20,485 bases of DNA from JANNRR01 sp031401675 (GTDB taxonomy: Bacteria; Pseudomonadota; Alphaproteobacteria; Rhodobacterales; Rhodobacteraceae), in assembly GCA_031401675.1 (NCBI GenBank), contig JANNRR010000183.1, forward strand, positions 1-20,485. The letters run 5' to 3'. The notes beneath the pieces were generated by a model that was not told the DNA's origin, made no database searches, and saw nothing but the letters and a program-made list of their open reading frames with translations. Below are positions 10,286 to 16,618 of the stretch, one piece after another. The translations under genes were made by a program, and so were the position numbers. How positions within the stretch are numbered: the first letter of the stretch is position 1; the number at the start of each line of letters is the position of its first letter.

Positions 10286-10375
10286 TAGGAAAGGGGAAGG
10301 GTAACGGTCTTGACAATCCGGGGCCGGAGCGGACGTGGGTCCGGCTGACCCCGTGCTTACGATGCCGCAGCCAGC
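10252..10375 (-). ncRNA. Candidate small RNA (or structured 3' UTR)
   Basis: On the minus strand a TTGACC hexamer (10410-10405) is followed 17 bases later by a weak -10 (TTTGCG, 10387-10382). Starting near 10375, a transcript of about 125 bases would contain a stable five-base hairpin and end at the intrinsic terminator at 10252-10285. The -10 match is poor, so the region could instead be the long 3' UTR of the upstream unknown gene. Low confidence. Confidence 0.25.
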
Positions 10376-10496
10376 AGCCGGCGCAAAGCCAAAGTTTACG
10401 TCCGGGTCAAGGTGAGCGGGACTCTGCCGGTTCGCGGCATGGTTGCGCGAACTCCCGCCGAAATTCGCCGCAAAATCCATCACGAACGCGGCATTA

Positions 10497-10913
10497 TCAA
10501 TTCCGGTCATCGTCGTACCCGTCCTCGTCGCCGCCATCAACGTCCAGCCCGCTGAAATCCATTGGCGTGATGAACACGTCGGGAAACGCCGCCTCGGCCC
10601 GCTTGACGTCGATGCGCAACAGAGCCTCGTAGCTTGCCGGATCGAACGGCTCCTCGGCCGGGATCACTTCGCGCCCGAACAACCACGACAGCCGCCCGGC
10701 ATCCAGATTGCCGCGCTCGAACGGGTCCGCGCCGAACTGCTGCCAAAGTGCGGCCATGAACCCCGCATCCGCCCGCTTGTCGGCCGGACGGCGGTCGGCA
10801 TAGCGCATCCGCGCCACCAGGGGCGTCGGCCCGGTCTTGCGGTTGCCGCGCCGTATCACGAACTGGAAATCGGTGCCGGGCAGGCGGCCGGGAAAACCGC
10901 GGTGTTTCAGCAT
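10497..10913 (-). CDS. Conserved-looking hypothetical protein of the pcc island
   Basis: I do not recognise this 138-residue protein. It has no signal peptide or membrane segment. The N-terminal third is strongly basic (MLKHRGFPGR, then RRGNRKTG and YADRRPADKRADAG). The middle (MAALWQQFGADPFERG, WLFGREVIPAEEPFDPASYEALL) looks like an ordered helical domain. The end is very acidic (DVDGGDEDGYDDDRN). The coding call rests on codon-position GC, plausible composition and the position between pccB and pccA, where Rhodobacterales often carry a protein of this size. ATG 10913 was chosen because the upstream in-frame extension runs through the hairpin at 10947-10967. Confidence 0.7.
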   Translation of the reverse strand: MLKHRGFPGRLPGTDFQFVIRRGNRKTGPTPLVARMRYADRRPADKRADAGFMAALWQQFGADPFERGNLDAGRLSWLFGREVIPAEEPFDPASYEALLRIDVKRAEAAFPDVFITPMDFSGLDVDGGDEDGYDDDRN

Positions 10914-10946
10914 GGCACCCGCTCCGGCCGGGCGCGCTGGTAGGCC

Positions 10947-10967
10947 GGGGCGGGCCACGCCCGCCCC
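10947..10967 (-). terminator. Strong GC hairpin after the 43-residue lipoprotein gene
   Basis: GGGGCGGGC (10947-10955) pairs perfectly with GCCCGCCCC (10959-10967) across a three-base loop. It begins 9 bases after the lipoprotein stop codon and lies 33 bases before the next start. There is no T-run, so it may be a 3'-end stabiliser or partial terminator rather than a classical one. Confidence 0.6.
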
Positions 10968-10976
10968 GCGACGCGA

Positions 10977-11108
10977 TCAGTACTTGTTGAGAACCGGCTC
11001 CGAGATGATCGGGGTTTCGACAAACGTGACTTCTTCGGTTTTCTTGGCACATGCGGCAACGAATGCCACCAGGCAAAGGGCCATGACGATTTTGGTGCTC
11101 TTCGACAT
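10977..11108 (-). CDS. Very small lipoprotein, 43 residues
   Basis: A 43-codon gene. The product begins MSKSTKIVMALCLVAFVAAC, a signal sequence with lipobox VAAC and lipidated Cys20, leaving a mature peptide of only 24 residues starting CAKKTEEVTFVETP and ending VLNKY. ATG 11108 is preceded by AGGAG six bases upstream, and the stop is TGA. Tiny lipoproteins of this type (basic after the Cys, then acidic and proline-containing) are, in my recollection, common beside pccA/pccB in Rhodobacterales. A 5' UTR hairpin lies at 11130-11159 and a strong hairpin follows the stop. Role unknown; membrane-anchored in the periplasm. Confidence 0.82.
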   Translation of the reverse strand: MSKSTKIVMALCLVAFVAACAKKTEEVTFVETPIISEPVLNKY

Positions 11109-11129
11109 CCTCGACTCCTGCTTTGATTG

Positions 11130-11159
11130 GGGGGCGCAGCACCAAAGGCACCCGCCCCC
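11130..11159 (-). promoter_or_regulatory. 5' UTR hairpin upstream of the 43-residue lipoprotein gene
   Basis: GGGGGCG (11130-11136) pairs with CGCCCCC (11153-11159) around a 16-base loop, 21 bases upstream of the start codon. It leaves the AGGAG ribosome binding site free and could stabilise the 5' end of the mRNA. Confidence 0.4.
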
Positions 11160-11316
11160 ATTTCCGAGACATTGGCCACTTGGGTGTAACCAGCCGTCAG
11201 CTTAGCCGAATCCGTTTCCAAAAGACACGCAATCGCACCCGACGCGCCCGATTGTGGCTGGCTTGCATCATTGCGACCGCCACATGAGCTTCTGATCGCA
11301 ACATATCGTGGTTCCA

Positions 11317-11715
11317 TCAAAAACTCTCCAAAATGCAGTCCCCGGCCACCAGCCGGAACGCCTCGAAATACTGCCTGACATCGGGGTTGGTCTCGCCGAA
11401 TCCGATGGCCTCCGCCGACAGCGAGATGACGACCTGATCGACTGTCCGCCCCGCCGCCGCAATCGCCGGCAGCGCCTGCTCGCGGCACAGCGCCAGCATA
11501 TCCGCCCCCGCCGCGTCAAAACCCAGGTCGGCATCCGCGATCCCCGGGGCCAGAAACCGGAACCGCGCCCAAAGCTCCGCCGGCTGCGGCTGCGGCTCCC
11601 AGATCACCTCGATCAGGGTCACGCTCTGGCCAGAGGGCAGCGTGATGGGGGCGCCGGCCCCGGCGGCAGCCGGCGCCAAAGCCGCGAAAACCAGGCTAAA
11701 GCGGGATATTGTCAT
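11317..11715 (-). CDS. Exported DUF6497-like protein
   Basis: A 132-residue protein with a signal peptide (MTISRFSLVFAALAPAAAGA, cleavage near residue 22). The mature part (ITLPSGQSVTLIEVIWEPQPQPAELWARFRFLAPGI, then ADMLALCREQALP, VDQVVISLSAE and PDVRQYFEAFRL) fits the family known, as I recall, as DUF6497, found mainly in Rhodobacterales beside pccB. Its ATG lies inside the end of pccB (20-base overlap), so it is translationally coupled to that gene. Two cysteines remain in the mature chain (in LCREQ and GDCILE). Probably periplasmic; function unknown. Confidence 0.72.
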   Translation of the reverse strand: MTISRFSLVFAALAPAAAGAGAPITLPSGQSVTLIEVIWEPQPQPAELWARFRFLAPGIADADLGFDAAGADMLALCREQALPAIAAAGRTVDQVVISLSAEAIGFGETNPDVRQYFEAFRLVAGDCILESF

Positions 11716-13228
11716 GCTTCTTCCACGGGTTGGTCAGCTTCTTGCCGCGCAGGCTGGCAAAGGCCCGCGTCACCCGCCGCCGGGTCGAATGCGGCATGAT
11801 CACCTCGTCGATGAAACCCTTTTCCGCCGCCACGAACGGATTGGCAAAACGGGCCTCGTAGTCGCGGGTCCGGGTCGCGATCTTGTCGGCGTCGCCCAGT
11901 TCGGCGCGGTACAGAATCTCCACGGCGCCGCGCGCCCCCATCACCGCAATCTCGGCCGTCGGCCAGGCATAGTTGAAATCGCCGCGCAGATGCTTGGACG
12001 CCATCACGTCATAGGCCCCGCCGTAGGCCTTGCGGGTGATCACCGTCACTTTCGGCACCGTCGCCTCGCCATAGGCAAACAGCAGCTTGGCGCCGTGCTT
12101 GATGACGCCGCCATATTCCTGTACCGTTCCCGGCATGAAGCCGGGCACATCGACCAGCGTCAGGATCGGGATGTCAAAGGCATCGCAGAACCGCACGAAC
12201 CGCGCCGCCTTGCGCGAACTGTCGATATCCAGACACCCCGCCAGCACCAGCGGCTGATTGGCCACCACACCGACGCTCGACCCTTCCAGCCGGATGAAAC
12301 CGGTGATGATGTTCTTGGCATACTCCTGCTGGATCTCGTAGAAATCCGCCTCGTCCGCCAGCTTCAGGATCAGCTCCTTCATGTCATAGGGCTGGTTCGG
12401 ATTCTGCGGGATCAGCGTGTCCAGGCTCGGCTCCAACCGGGCAGGGTCGTCAAAGAACGGCCGCACGGGGGGCTTTTCCCGGTTCGACAGCGGCAGAAAA
12501 TCCACCAGCCGCCGCACTTCCAGCAGCGCCTCGGCGTCATCGTCGAACGCGCCATCGGCGACCGAAGACTTGGTAGTGTGGGTCCGCGCCCCGCCCAGTT
12601 CCTCGGCGCTGACCACTTCGTTGGTCACGGTCCTGACCACATCGGGGCCGGTCACGAACATGTAGCTGGTATCACGCACCATGAAGATGAAGTCGGTCAT
12701 CGCCGGCGAATACACCGCCCCGCCGGCACAGGGCCCCATGATCAGGCTGATCTGCGGCACCACGCCGGACGCCATGACATTGCGCTGAAACACTTCGGCA
12801 TATCCGGCCAGACTGGCCACCCCTTCCTGAATCCGCGCGCCGCCGCTGTCGTTGATCCCCACCACCGGCGCGCCGTTCTGCATCGCCATATCCATGATCT
12901 TGCAGATCTTCTGGGCATGGGTTTCGGACAGGGAGCCGCCGAAAACCGTGAAATCCTGCGCAAAGACATAGATCATCCGCCCGTTCACCGTGCCCCAGCC
13001 GGTCACCACGCCGTCGCCCGCAGGCTTCACCTCCGCCATGCCGAAATCGGTGCAGCGGTGCGTCACGAACATGCCGAACTCCTCGAACGAGCCCTCGTCC
13101 AGCAACAGTTCCACCCGCTCGCGCGCCGTCAGCTTGCCCTTGGCATGCTGTGCGGCCACCCGCGCCGTGCCGCCCCCGGCCCGGGCCGCGATGCGGCGGT
13201 TTTCAAGCTCTTGCAGGATGTCGGTCAT
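11696..13228 (-). CDS. pccB: Propionyl-CoA carboxylase beta subunit (carboxyltransferase)
   Basis: A 510-residue acyl-CoA carboxyltransferase that transfers the carboxyl group from PccA-biotin to propionyl-CoA. It shows the two crotonase-like halves of the family. In the N-terminal half are KGKLTARERVELLLDEGSF, FAQDFTVFGGSLSE and NDSGGARIQEG, then GPCAGGAVYSPAMTDF (acyl-CoA oxyanion hole). The C-terminal half has VDVPGFMPGTVQEYGG and ITRKAYGGAYDVM (biotin side). It ends with the usual HDNIPL. Length is normal for the family. ATG 13228 has GGGGA about seven bases upstream. It is the first gene of the pcc island and divergent from an efflux transporter. The PccR-type regulator often found beside pccB is absent. 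Confidence 0.97.
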   Translation of the reverse strand: MTDILQELENRRIAARAGGGTARVAAQHAKGKLTARERVELLLDEGSFEEFGMFVTHRCTDFGMAEVKPAGDGVVTGWGTVNGRMIYVFAQDFTVFGGSLSETHAQKICKIMDMAMQNGAPVVGINDSGGARIQEGVASLAGYAEVFQRNVMASGVVPQISLIMGPCAGGAVYSPAMTDFIFMVRDTSYMFVTGPDVVRTVTNEVVSAEELGGARTHTTKSSVADGAFDDDAEALLEVRRLVDFLPLSNREKPPVRPFFDDPARLEPSLDTLIPQNPNQPYDMKELILKLADEADFYEIQQEYAKNIITGFIRLEGSSVGVVANQPLVLAGCLDIDSSRKAARFVRFCDAFDIPILTLVDVPGFMPGTVQEYGGVIKHGAKLLFAYGEATVPKVTVITRKAYGGAYDVMASKHLRGDFNYAWPTAEIAVMGARGAVEILYRAELGDADKIATRTRDYEARFANPFVAAEKGFIDEVIMPHSTRRRVTRAFASLRGKKLTNPWKKHDNIPL

Positions 13229-13363
13229 CTGGTCCCCACTGGTTTTCCGGCAACCTATCCGCGCATCCCGCCCCCGCAAAGCCGAAAACGCCCCCCGCAG
13301 TCGCACTACCGCCCCCCGCCACCCAACGCCCCCACCTCACCGCAACCCGGCGCAGTTCCTCCT

Positions 13364-13377
13364 GTGCACTTTTGCAC
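13364..13377. promoter_or_regulatory. Palindrome in the pccB / efflux transporter divergent region
   Basis: GTGCA (13364-13368) and TGCAC (13373-13377) flank CTTT, giving GTGCACTTTTGCAC. It is 36 bases from the transporter start and about 135 from pccB. The known PccR site in Rhodobacter sphaeroides is built from TTTGCAAA units; this repeat shares only the TTTGCA core, so an operator role is speculative. Confidence 0.3.
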
Positions 13378-13413
13378 GTGGACAGTGCTTGCCGCCGGGC
13401 GTAGGCCCTGCGC

Positions 13414-14628
13414 ATGACAACGCGCCCCGCCGTCCGGTTCCTCGACCGGTCCACCCCGCCGCACATCCTGACACTGGTGCTGCTGACTGGCCTGTCGGCG
13501 CTGGCCATGAACATCTTTCTGCCGTCGCTGCCGAACATGACCCGATACTTCGAAACCGAATACTGGGTCATGCAGCTGTCGGTGTCGCTTTACCTCGCCG
13601 TAAGCGCCGCTCTGCAGATCTTCATCGGCCCGATTTCCGACCGCTTCGGGCGTCGGCCGGTCCTGCTGGCCTCGCTCGTGCTGTTCCTCTTGGCCACCAT
13701 CGGCACCCTGCTTGCCACTTCTGCCACCCTGTTCCTGATCTTCCGCATGTGTCAGGCCATCGTCGCCTCGACCATGGTGCTCAGCCGCGCCGTGGTGCGC
13801 GACATGGTCCCGCAGAACGAGGCTGCCTCGATGATCGGCTATGTCACGCTTGGCATGGCCATCGTGCCGATGATCGGCCCGATGATCGGCGGTGCGCTGG
13901 ACGAGGTCTTCGGCTGGCAGGCCAGTTTCGTGCTGATGCTGGTCTGCGGTGCCGCCATCCTGGTCCTGACCTGGGCCGATCTGGGTGAAACCGCCGCCAG
14001 CCGGCCGTCGAGCCTTGCCGCCCAGTTCCGGCAATATCCCGAGCTTCTGGCCTCGCCGCGCTTCTGGGGCTATTGTCTGGCGTCGGCCTTTGCTTCGGGG
14101 TCGTTTTTTGCCTATCTTGGCGGCGCACCCTTTGTCGGCACCGATGTGTTTCGCCTGTCGCCTGGGGTTCTGGGGTTCTATTTCGGGGCGCCCGCCGTTG
14201 GCTATGCCTTGGGCAACTTCCTGTCTGGCCGCTATTCCGCACTGATCGGCGTCAACCGGATGGTGCTGTACGGCACACTGGCGAATGCCGTCGGCATATC
14301 GACGCTGATCCTGGTCTATTCGGCGGGGATCGTGCATCCGGCAGTCTTCTTCGGCTTTTTCACGTCCGTCGGCCTCGGCAACGGGCTGGTGCTCCCGAAC
14401 GCCACCGCCGGCATGCTGTCGGTGCGCCCGCACCTTGCCGGCACCGCCTCGGGGCTTGGCGGCAGCATGATGATCGGTGGTGGCGCGGCCATGTCGGCGC
14501 TGGCGGGTGTGGTGCTGGTGCCGGGGTCCGGCCCGATGCCTTTGCTGCTGATCATGCTGGCCAGCGCCGCAGCCGCCGTCGCTGCCATCCTGTTCGTCAT
14601 CCGCCGCGCCCGCCAGATCGGCGCGTGA
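13414..14628 (+). CDS. Bcr/CflA-family multidrug efflux MFS transporter
   Basis: A 404-residue inner-membrane protein with about twelve hydrophobic segments, a drug/proton antiporter of the MFS DHA1 type. The first helix (LLTGLSALAMNIFLPSLPNM) carries the Bcr/CflA-type opening with an acidic-free, proline-containing helix 1. MFS motif A appears as GPISDRFGRRPVLL between helices 2 and 3, and the helix-4/5 antiporter region as RAVVRDMVPQNEAASMIGY then GPMIGG. The protein ends in a short cytoplasmic tail (RRARQIGA). It is transcribed away from pccB. The substrate cannot be read from the sequence. The ribosome binding site before ATG 13414 is weak. Confidence 0.9.
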   Translation: MTTRPAVRFLDRSTPPHILTLVLLTGLSALAMNIFLPSLPNMTRYFETEYWVMQLSVSLYLAVSAALQIFIGPISDRFGRRPVLLASLVLFLLATIGTLLATSATLFLIFRMCQAIVASTMVLSRAVVRDMVPQNEAASMIGYVTLGMAIVPMIGPMIGGALDEVFGWQASFVLMLVCGAAILVLTWADLGETAASRPSSLAAQFRQYPELLASPRFWGYCLASAFASGSFFAYLGGAPFVGTDVFRLSPGVLGFYFGAPAVGYALGNFLSGRYSALIGVNRMVLYGTLANAVGISTLILVYSAGIVHPAVFFGFFTSVGLGNGLVLPNATAGMLSVRPHLAGTASGLGGSMMIGGGAAMSALAGVVLVPGSGPMPLLLIMLASAAAAVAAILFVIRRARQIGA

Positions 14629-14727
14629 GCCGCGCCAGGGCTTGCCATCGCCCCGCCTGATAGGGCAAAATCGCACCGGGTCACATTCAAGAGCCCGGCC
14701 CCGCCCCGACCAAAGGGATGCGCCACG

Positions 14728-15213
14728 ATGGACAGCCCAGCGACGGAAGGCCCCCCGACGGACAGTCCGGCCATGGATAGCTCCGGCCGCCGCCACATCA
14801 ATGCCGCCATTCCGGTGGTCGTGCAGCACCTGACCAGCGCCGCCACCCTTGCGGTCTGCATCCCGAAATGTCAGTCGCTGACCGGGTCGCTGGCAGACGG
14901 CTTCCGCTTCGTGCTGCAGCACCGGCTCGGACCGATCCACCTGACTTTGCGCGGCAAGATCGAGATGACCGAACTGGTCCCCGGATCGCGCTACGGCATC
15001 CGCGTCGCCGGGTCGGGCGGGCTGTCGGGCAGGCTCGGAGGCAAGGCCATCCTGATCCTGCGCGAAACAGGCAGCGGCACTGACATCGACTATCAGGTCG
15101 CGGCCGAAGGCGGCGGGCTGATCCGGCTGCTCGGCGCTGCCCAGGTCAGATCGATTCTCGACCGCGCCCTCGCGCTTTTCTTCAACCGGTTTCAGGTGCA
15201 GATCAACGGCTGA
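14728..15213 (+). CDS. CoxG-like SRPBCC-domain protein
   Basis: A 161-residue protein resembling CoxG (carbon monoxide dehydrogenase subunit G), part of the SRPBCC/Bet v1-like lipid-binding fold. The CoxG signature LAVCIPKCQSL appears near residue 44, followed by LGPIHLTLRGKIEMTEL, GIRVAGSGGLSGRLGGKA, IDYQVAAEGGGLIRLLGA and a C-terminal helix (DRALALFFNRFQVQI). No cox structural genes are nearby, so it is an orphan member and CO oxidation is not implied. The N-terminus is unusual: residues 1-20 are a low-complexity stretch with DSPA twice, and a later ATG at 14773 would remove most of it. The start is therefore uncertain. Confidence 0.75.
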   Translation: MDSPATEGPPTDSPAMDSSGRRHINAAIPVVVQHLTSAATLAVCIPKCQSLTGSLADGFRFVLQHRLGPIHLTLRGKIEMTELVPGSRYGIRVAGSGGLSGRLGGKAILILRETGSGTDIDYQVAAEGGGLIRLLGAAQVRSILDRALALFFNRFQVQING

Positions 15214-15258
15214 GGCGTCGGTCAGCCGCGTCCGCCCGAAAGGGCCCCGTTGCCCGCT

Positions 15259-15840
15259 TTACAGATCCGGCGCGTAGTGCAGGATCGCCGGAACGACGAT
15301 ATCCTCCTCATCCAGCAGGTGCCGGTCGATGAACCCCGCAAACCCGTGAACCCGCGTCCGCAGCGCCGCAACCGCCGTGCGGTGCGTCCCGTCGCGGCCC
15401 GATCTGTCGCTGCCAGTCCCGCTCCGCAGGCTGTGCAACATGGCATTGGTCGCCTCGGCCAGCCCGTGGATATGTCCGTCCAGGTCCTGGTGGTCCCGCT
15501 CCAGCAGGTCGATCCCGGCCGCCATCCGTGGGTCCAGCGCCGCGAGCAGCGGAAAGTAATGCTGATCCTCGATCTGGTGATGGCCGTGCAGATCGTTCAG
15601 CAGCCGCCCGATCAGCCGGGAACTTCGGGCCCCATAGACCGGTGCCTCCAGATCGCCCGCCAGAAACGCCTCGGCGTCGGCACTGATCCGCTGCAACATG
15701 TCGCGAAAGCCCAGGTGCCGGTCCAGCCAGAACCGGGTCAGCGCGTCGAAGTTGCGGTGGCTTTCCCAGATCGGGCGCGGATACTGCTCGGCCAGCTGCC
15801 GCAGCGCGTCGGGCAGTCCTGTTCTGCTTGCCAGCGTCAT
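15259..15840 (-). CDS. Hemerythrin-domain protein
   Basis: A 193-residue four-helix protein with hemerythrin-type iron ligands spread along the chain: a His in the first helix region (WESHRNFDAL), the HxxxE-type HGHHQIEDQHYFPLL, DHQDLDGHIHG, and the last-helix HLLDEED. Such proteins bind a di-iron centre and act in oxygen, NO or iron sensing or storage. The start is ATG 15840 (MTLASRTGLPDALRQL); the in-frame extension upstream overlaps the nuclease gene and is out-of-frame shadow. It follows the thermonuclease stop by 7 bases, so the two form an operon. Converges with the CoxG-like gene. Confidence 0.85.
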   Translation of the reverse strand: MTLASRTGLPDALRQLAEQYPRPIWESHRNFDALTRFWLDRHLGFRDMLQRISADAEAFLAGDLEAPVYGARSSRLIGRLLNDLHGHHQIEDQHYFPLLAALDPRMAAGIDLLERDHQDLDGHIHGLAEATNAMLHSLRSGTGSDRSGRDGTHRTAVAALRTRVHGFAGFIDRHLLDEEDIVVPAILHYAPDL

Positions 15841-15847
15841 CTGCCCG

Positions 15848-16492
15848 TCAGCCCTTTGCCTTGCGCCATCCGGCCGCACCCGCCTCGGCCTCGCTGCAGA
15901 ACCAGCGCTCGCCCGGTCCGTCCGCGATCTCGGTGGCGGCATAGTCGCGCTGCCCGGGCATATGGTAGATCCGCCCGCCGGCAGAGATGTTGCCCTTGAT
16001 CGCGCAATCGCCCTGCATCGCCGTTCCGGCTCGAAACGCCGCCGGGTCCTGCATTTCGCCCTGCCAGATGCCGCGCCCGGCGCGTTCCGCCGCCTGTTCC
16101 AACGCGACATAATCCATCGAATGGCGCCGACTGGCAATCGCCATCCCGTCCTGCACCATCACGGCACCGACATCCGCGCCCGCCACGTCGCAGCGCGCCA
16201 GCAACCGCCCATAACGGTCGCGAGCCTGCCCGGCACAACTGACCCGCGCCCCCGCCAGCAGCGCCGAAAGCGCATCCCTGGCTTCCCGCCCGCAGGGCCG
16301 CTGCTGTCCCGCCCGCGTGCAGGTCTGCCGCAGTTCCGGCGCGTCGATCCCAGACAGCCGTACCCGCACACCCGCGAGATCCAGCGTATCACCATCGATC
16401 ACCTGCGCCGTCCCGCGCAGTGGCACGGGCGACGCGGCCAGCAAAAGGCTAACGACCAGACCGACCAAAACCAGCAGCGCCGCGCGTTTCAT
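15848..16492 (-). CDS. Secreted thermonuclease (SNase-like) with C-terminal sunset-type domain
   Basis: A 214-residue staphylococcal-nuclease-like protein with an N-terminal signal or anchor segment (MKRAALLVLVGLVVSLLLAA). The catalytic set is complete: D35 in VIDGDT, R45, D50 and E53 in RLSGIDAPE, and R96 in RYGR, matching D21, R35, D40, E43 and R87 of the S. aureus enzyme. The C-terminal 50 residues (IKGNIS, RIYHMPGQRDY, GERWFCSEAEAGAAGWR) match the 'sunset' type domain found after alphaproteobacterial nucleases, except that a Gln takes the place where I recall a Cys. ATG 16492 is chosen over TTG 16498. Likely periplasmic; first gene of the pair with hemerythrin. Confidence 0.88.
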   Translation of the reverse strand: MKRAALLVLVGLVVSLLLAASPVPLRGTAQVIDGDTLDLAGVRVRLSGIDAPELRQTCTRAGQQRPCGREARDALSALLAGARVSCAGQARDRYGRLLARCDVAGADVGAVMVQDGMAIASRRHSMDYVALEQAAERAGRGIWQGEMQDPAAFRAGTAMQGDCAIKGNISAGGRIYHMPGQRDYAATEIADGPGERWFCSEAEAGAAGWRKAKG

Positions 16493-16534
16493 GACCAATC
16501 TCTAGATCAGTCAAACCGCCACGCAAACAAAAAG

Positions 16535-16549
16535 TGAACGAATGGTTAA
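16535..16549. promoter_or_regulatory. Near-match to a CtrA box upstream of the thermonuclease gene
   Basis: TGAA (16535-16538), seven bases, TTAA (16546-16549); on the minus strand this is TTAA-N7-TTCA, one base off the CtrA consensus TTAA-N7-TTAA. It lies 42 bases upstream of the nuclease start, within a plausible promoter region. Chance occurrence is possible. Confidence 0.25.
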
Positions 16550-16618
16550 TGCCGCTGGGCGTGCGGCCGGAACGCCACGTTGCCGGGGAGTCCCGGAAAG
16601 CGAAGGACCGCCCGCCCC

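Larger units (their letters stand above)
10134..10496. other. Long intergenic region in the pcc island, with terminator and possible sRNA
   Basis: This 363-base stretch has no protein gene I can support. It holds a strong minus-strand terminator (10252-10285) placed more than 200 bases after the preceding stop codon, several inverted repeats (10341-10347 with 10375-10381; GGGTC 10337-10341 with GACCC 10347-10351), and a TTGACC hexamer on the minus strand at 10410-10405. The stretch from 10134 to 10251 should contain the promoter of lipoprotein B. Confidence 0.5.

Noticed and set aside
9413..10540. 375-residue minus-strand ORF
   Set aside because: It runs out of frame through both lipoprotein genes and three terminators, and its codon pattern is not that of a gene.
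11642..13417. 591-residue plus-strand ORF
   Set aside because: Antisense to pccB and the DUF6497-like gene.
13306..14940. 544-residue minus-strand ORF
   Set aside because: Antisense to the efflux transporter; glutamine/arginine/glycine-rich shadow without domains.
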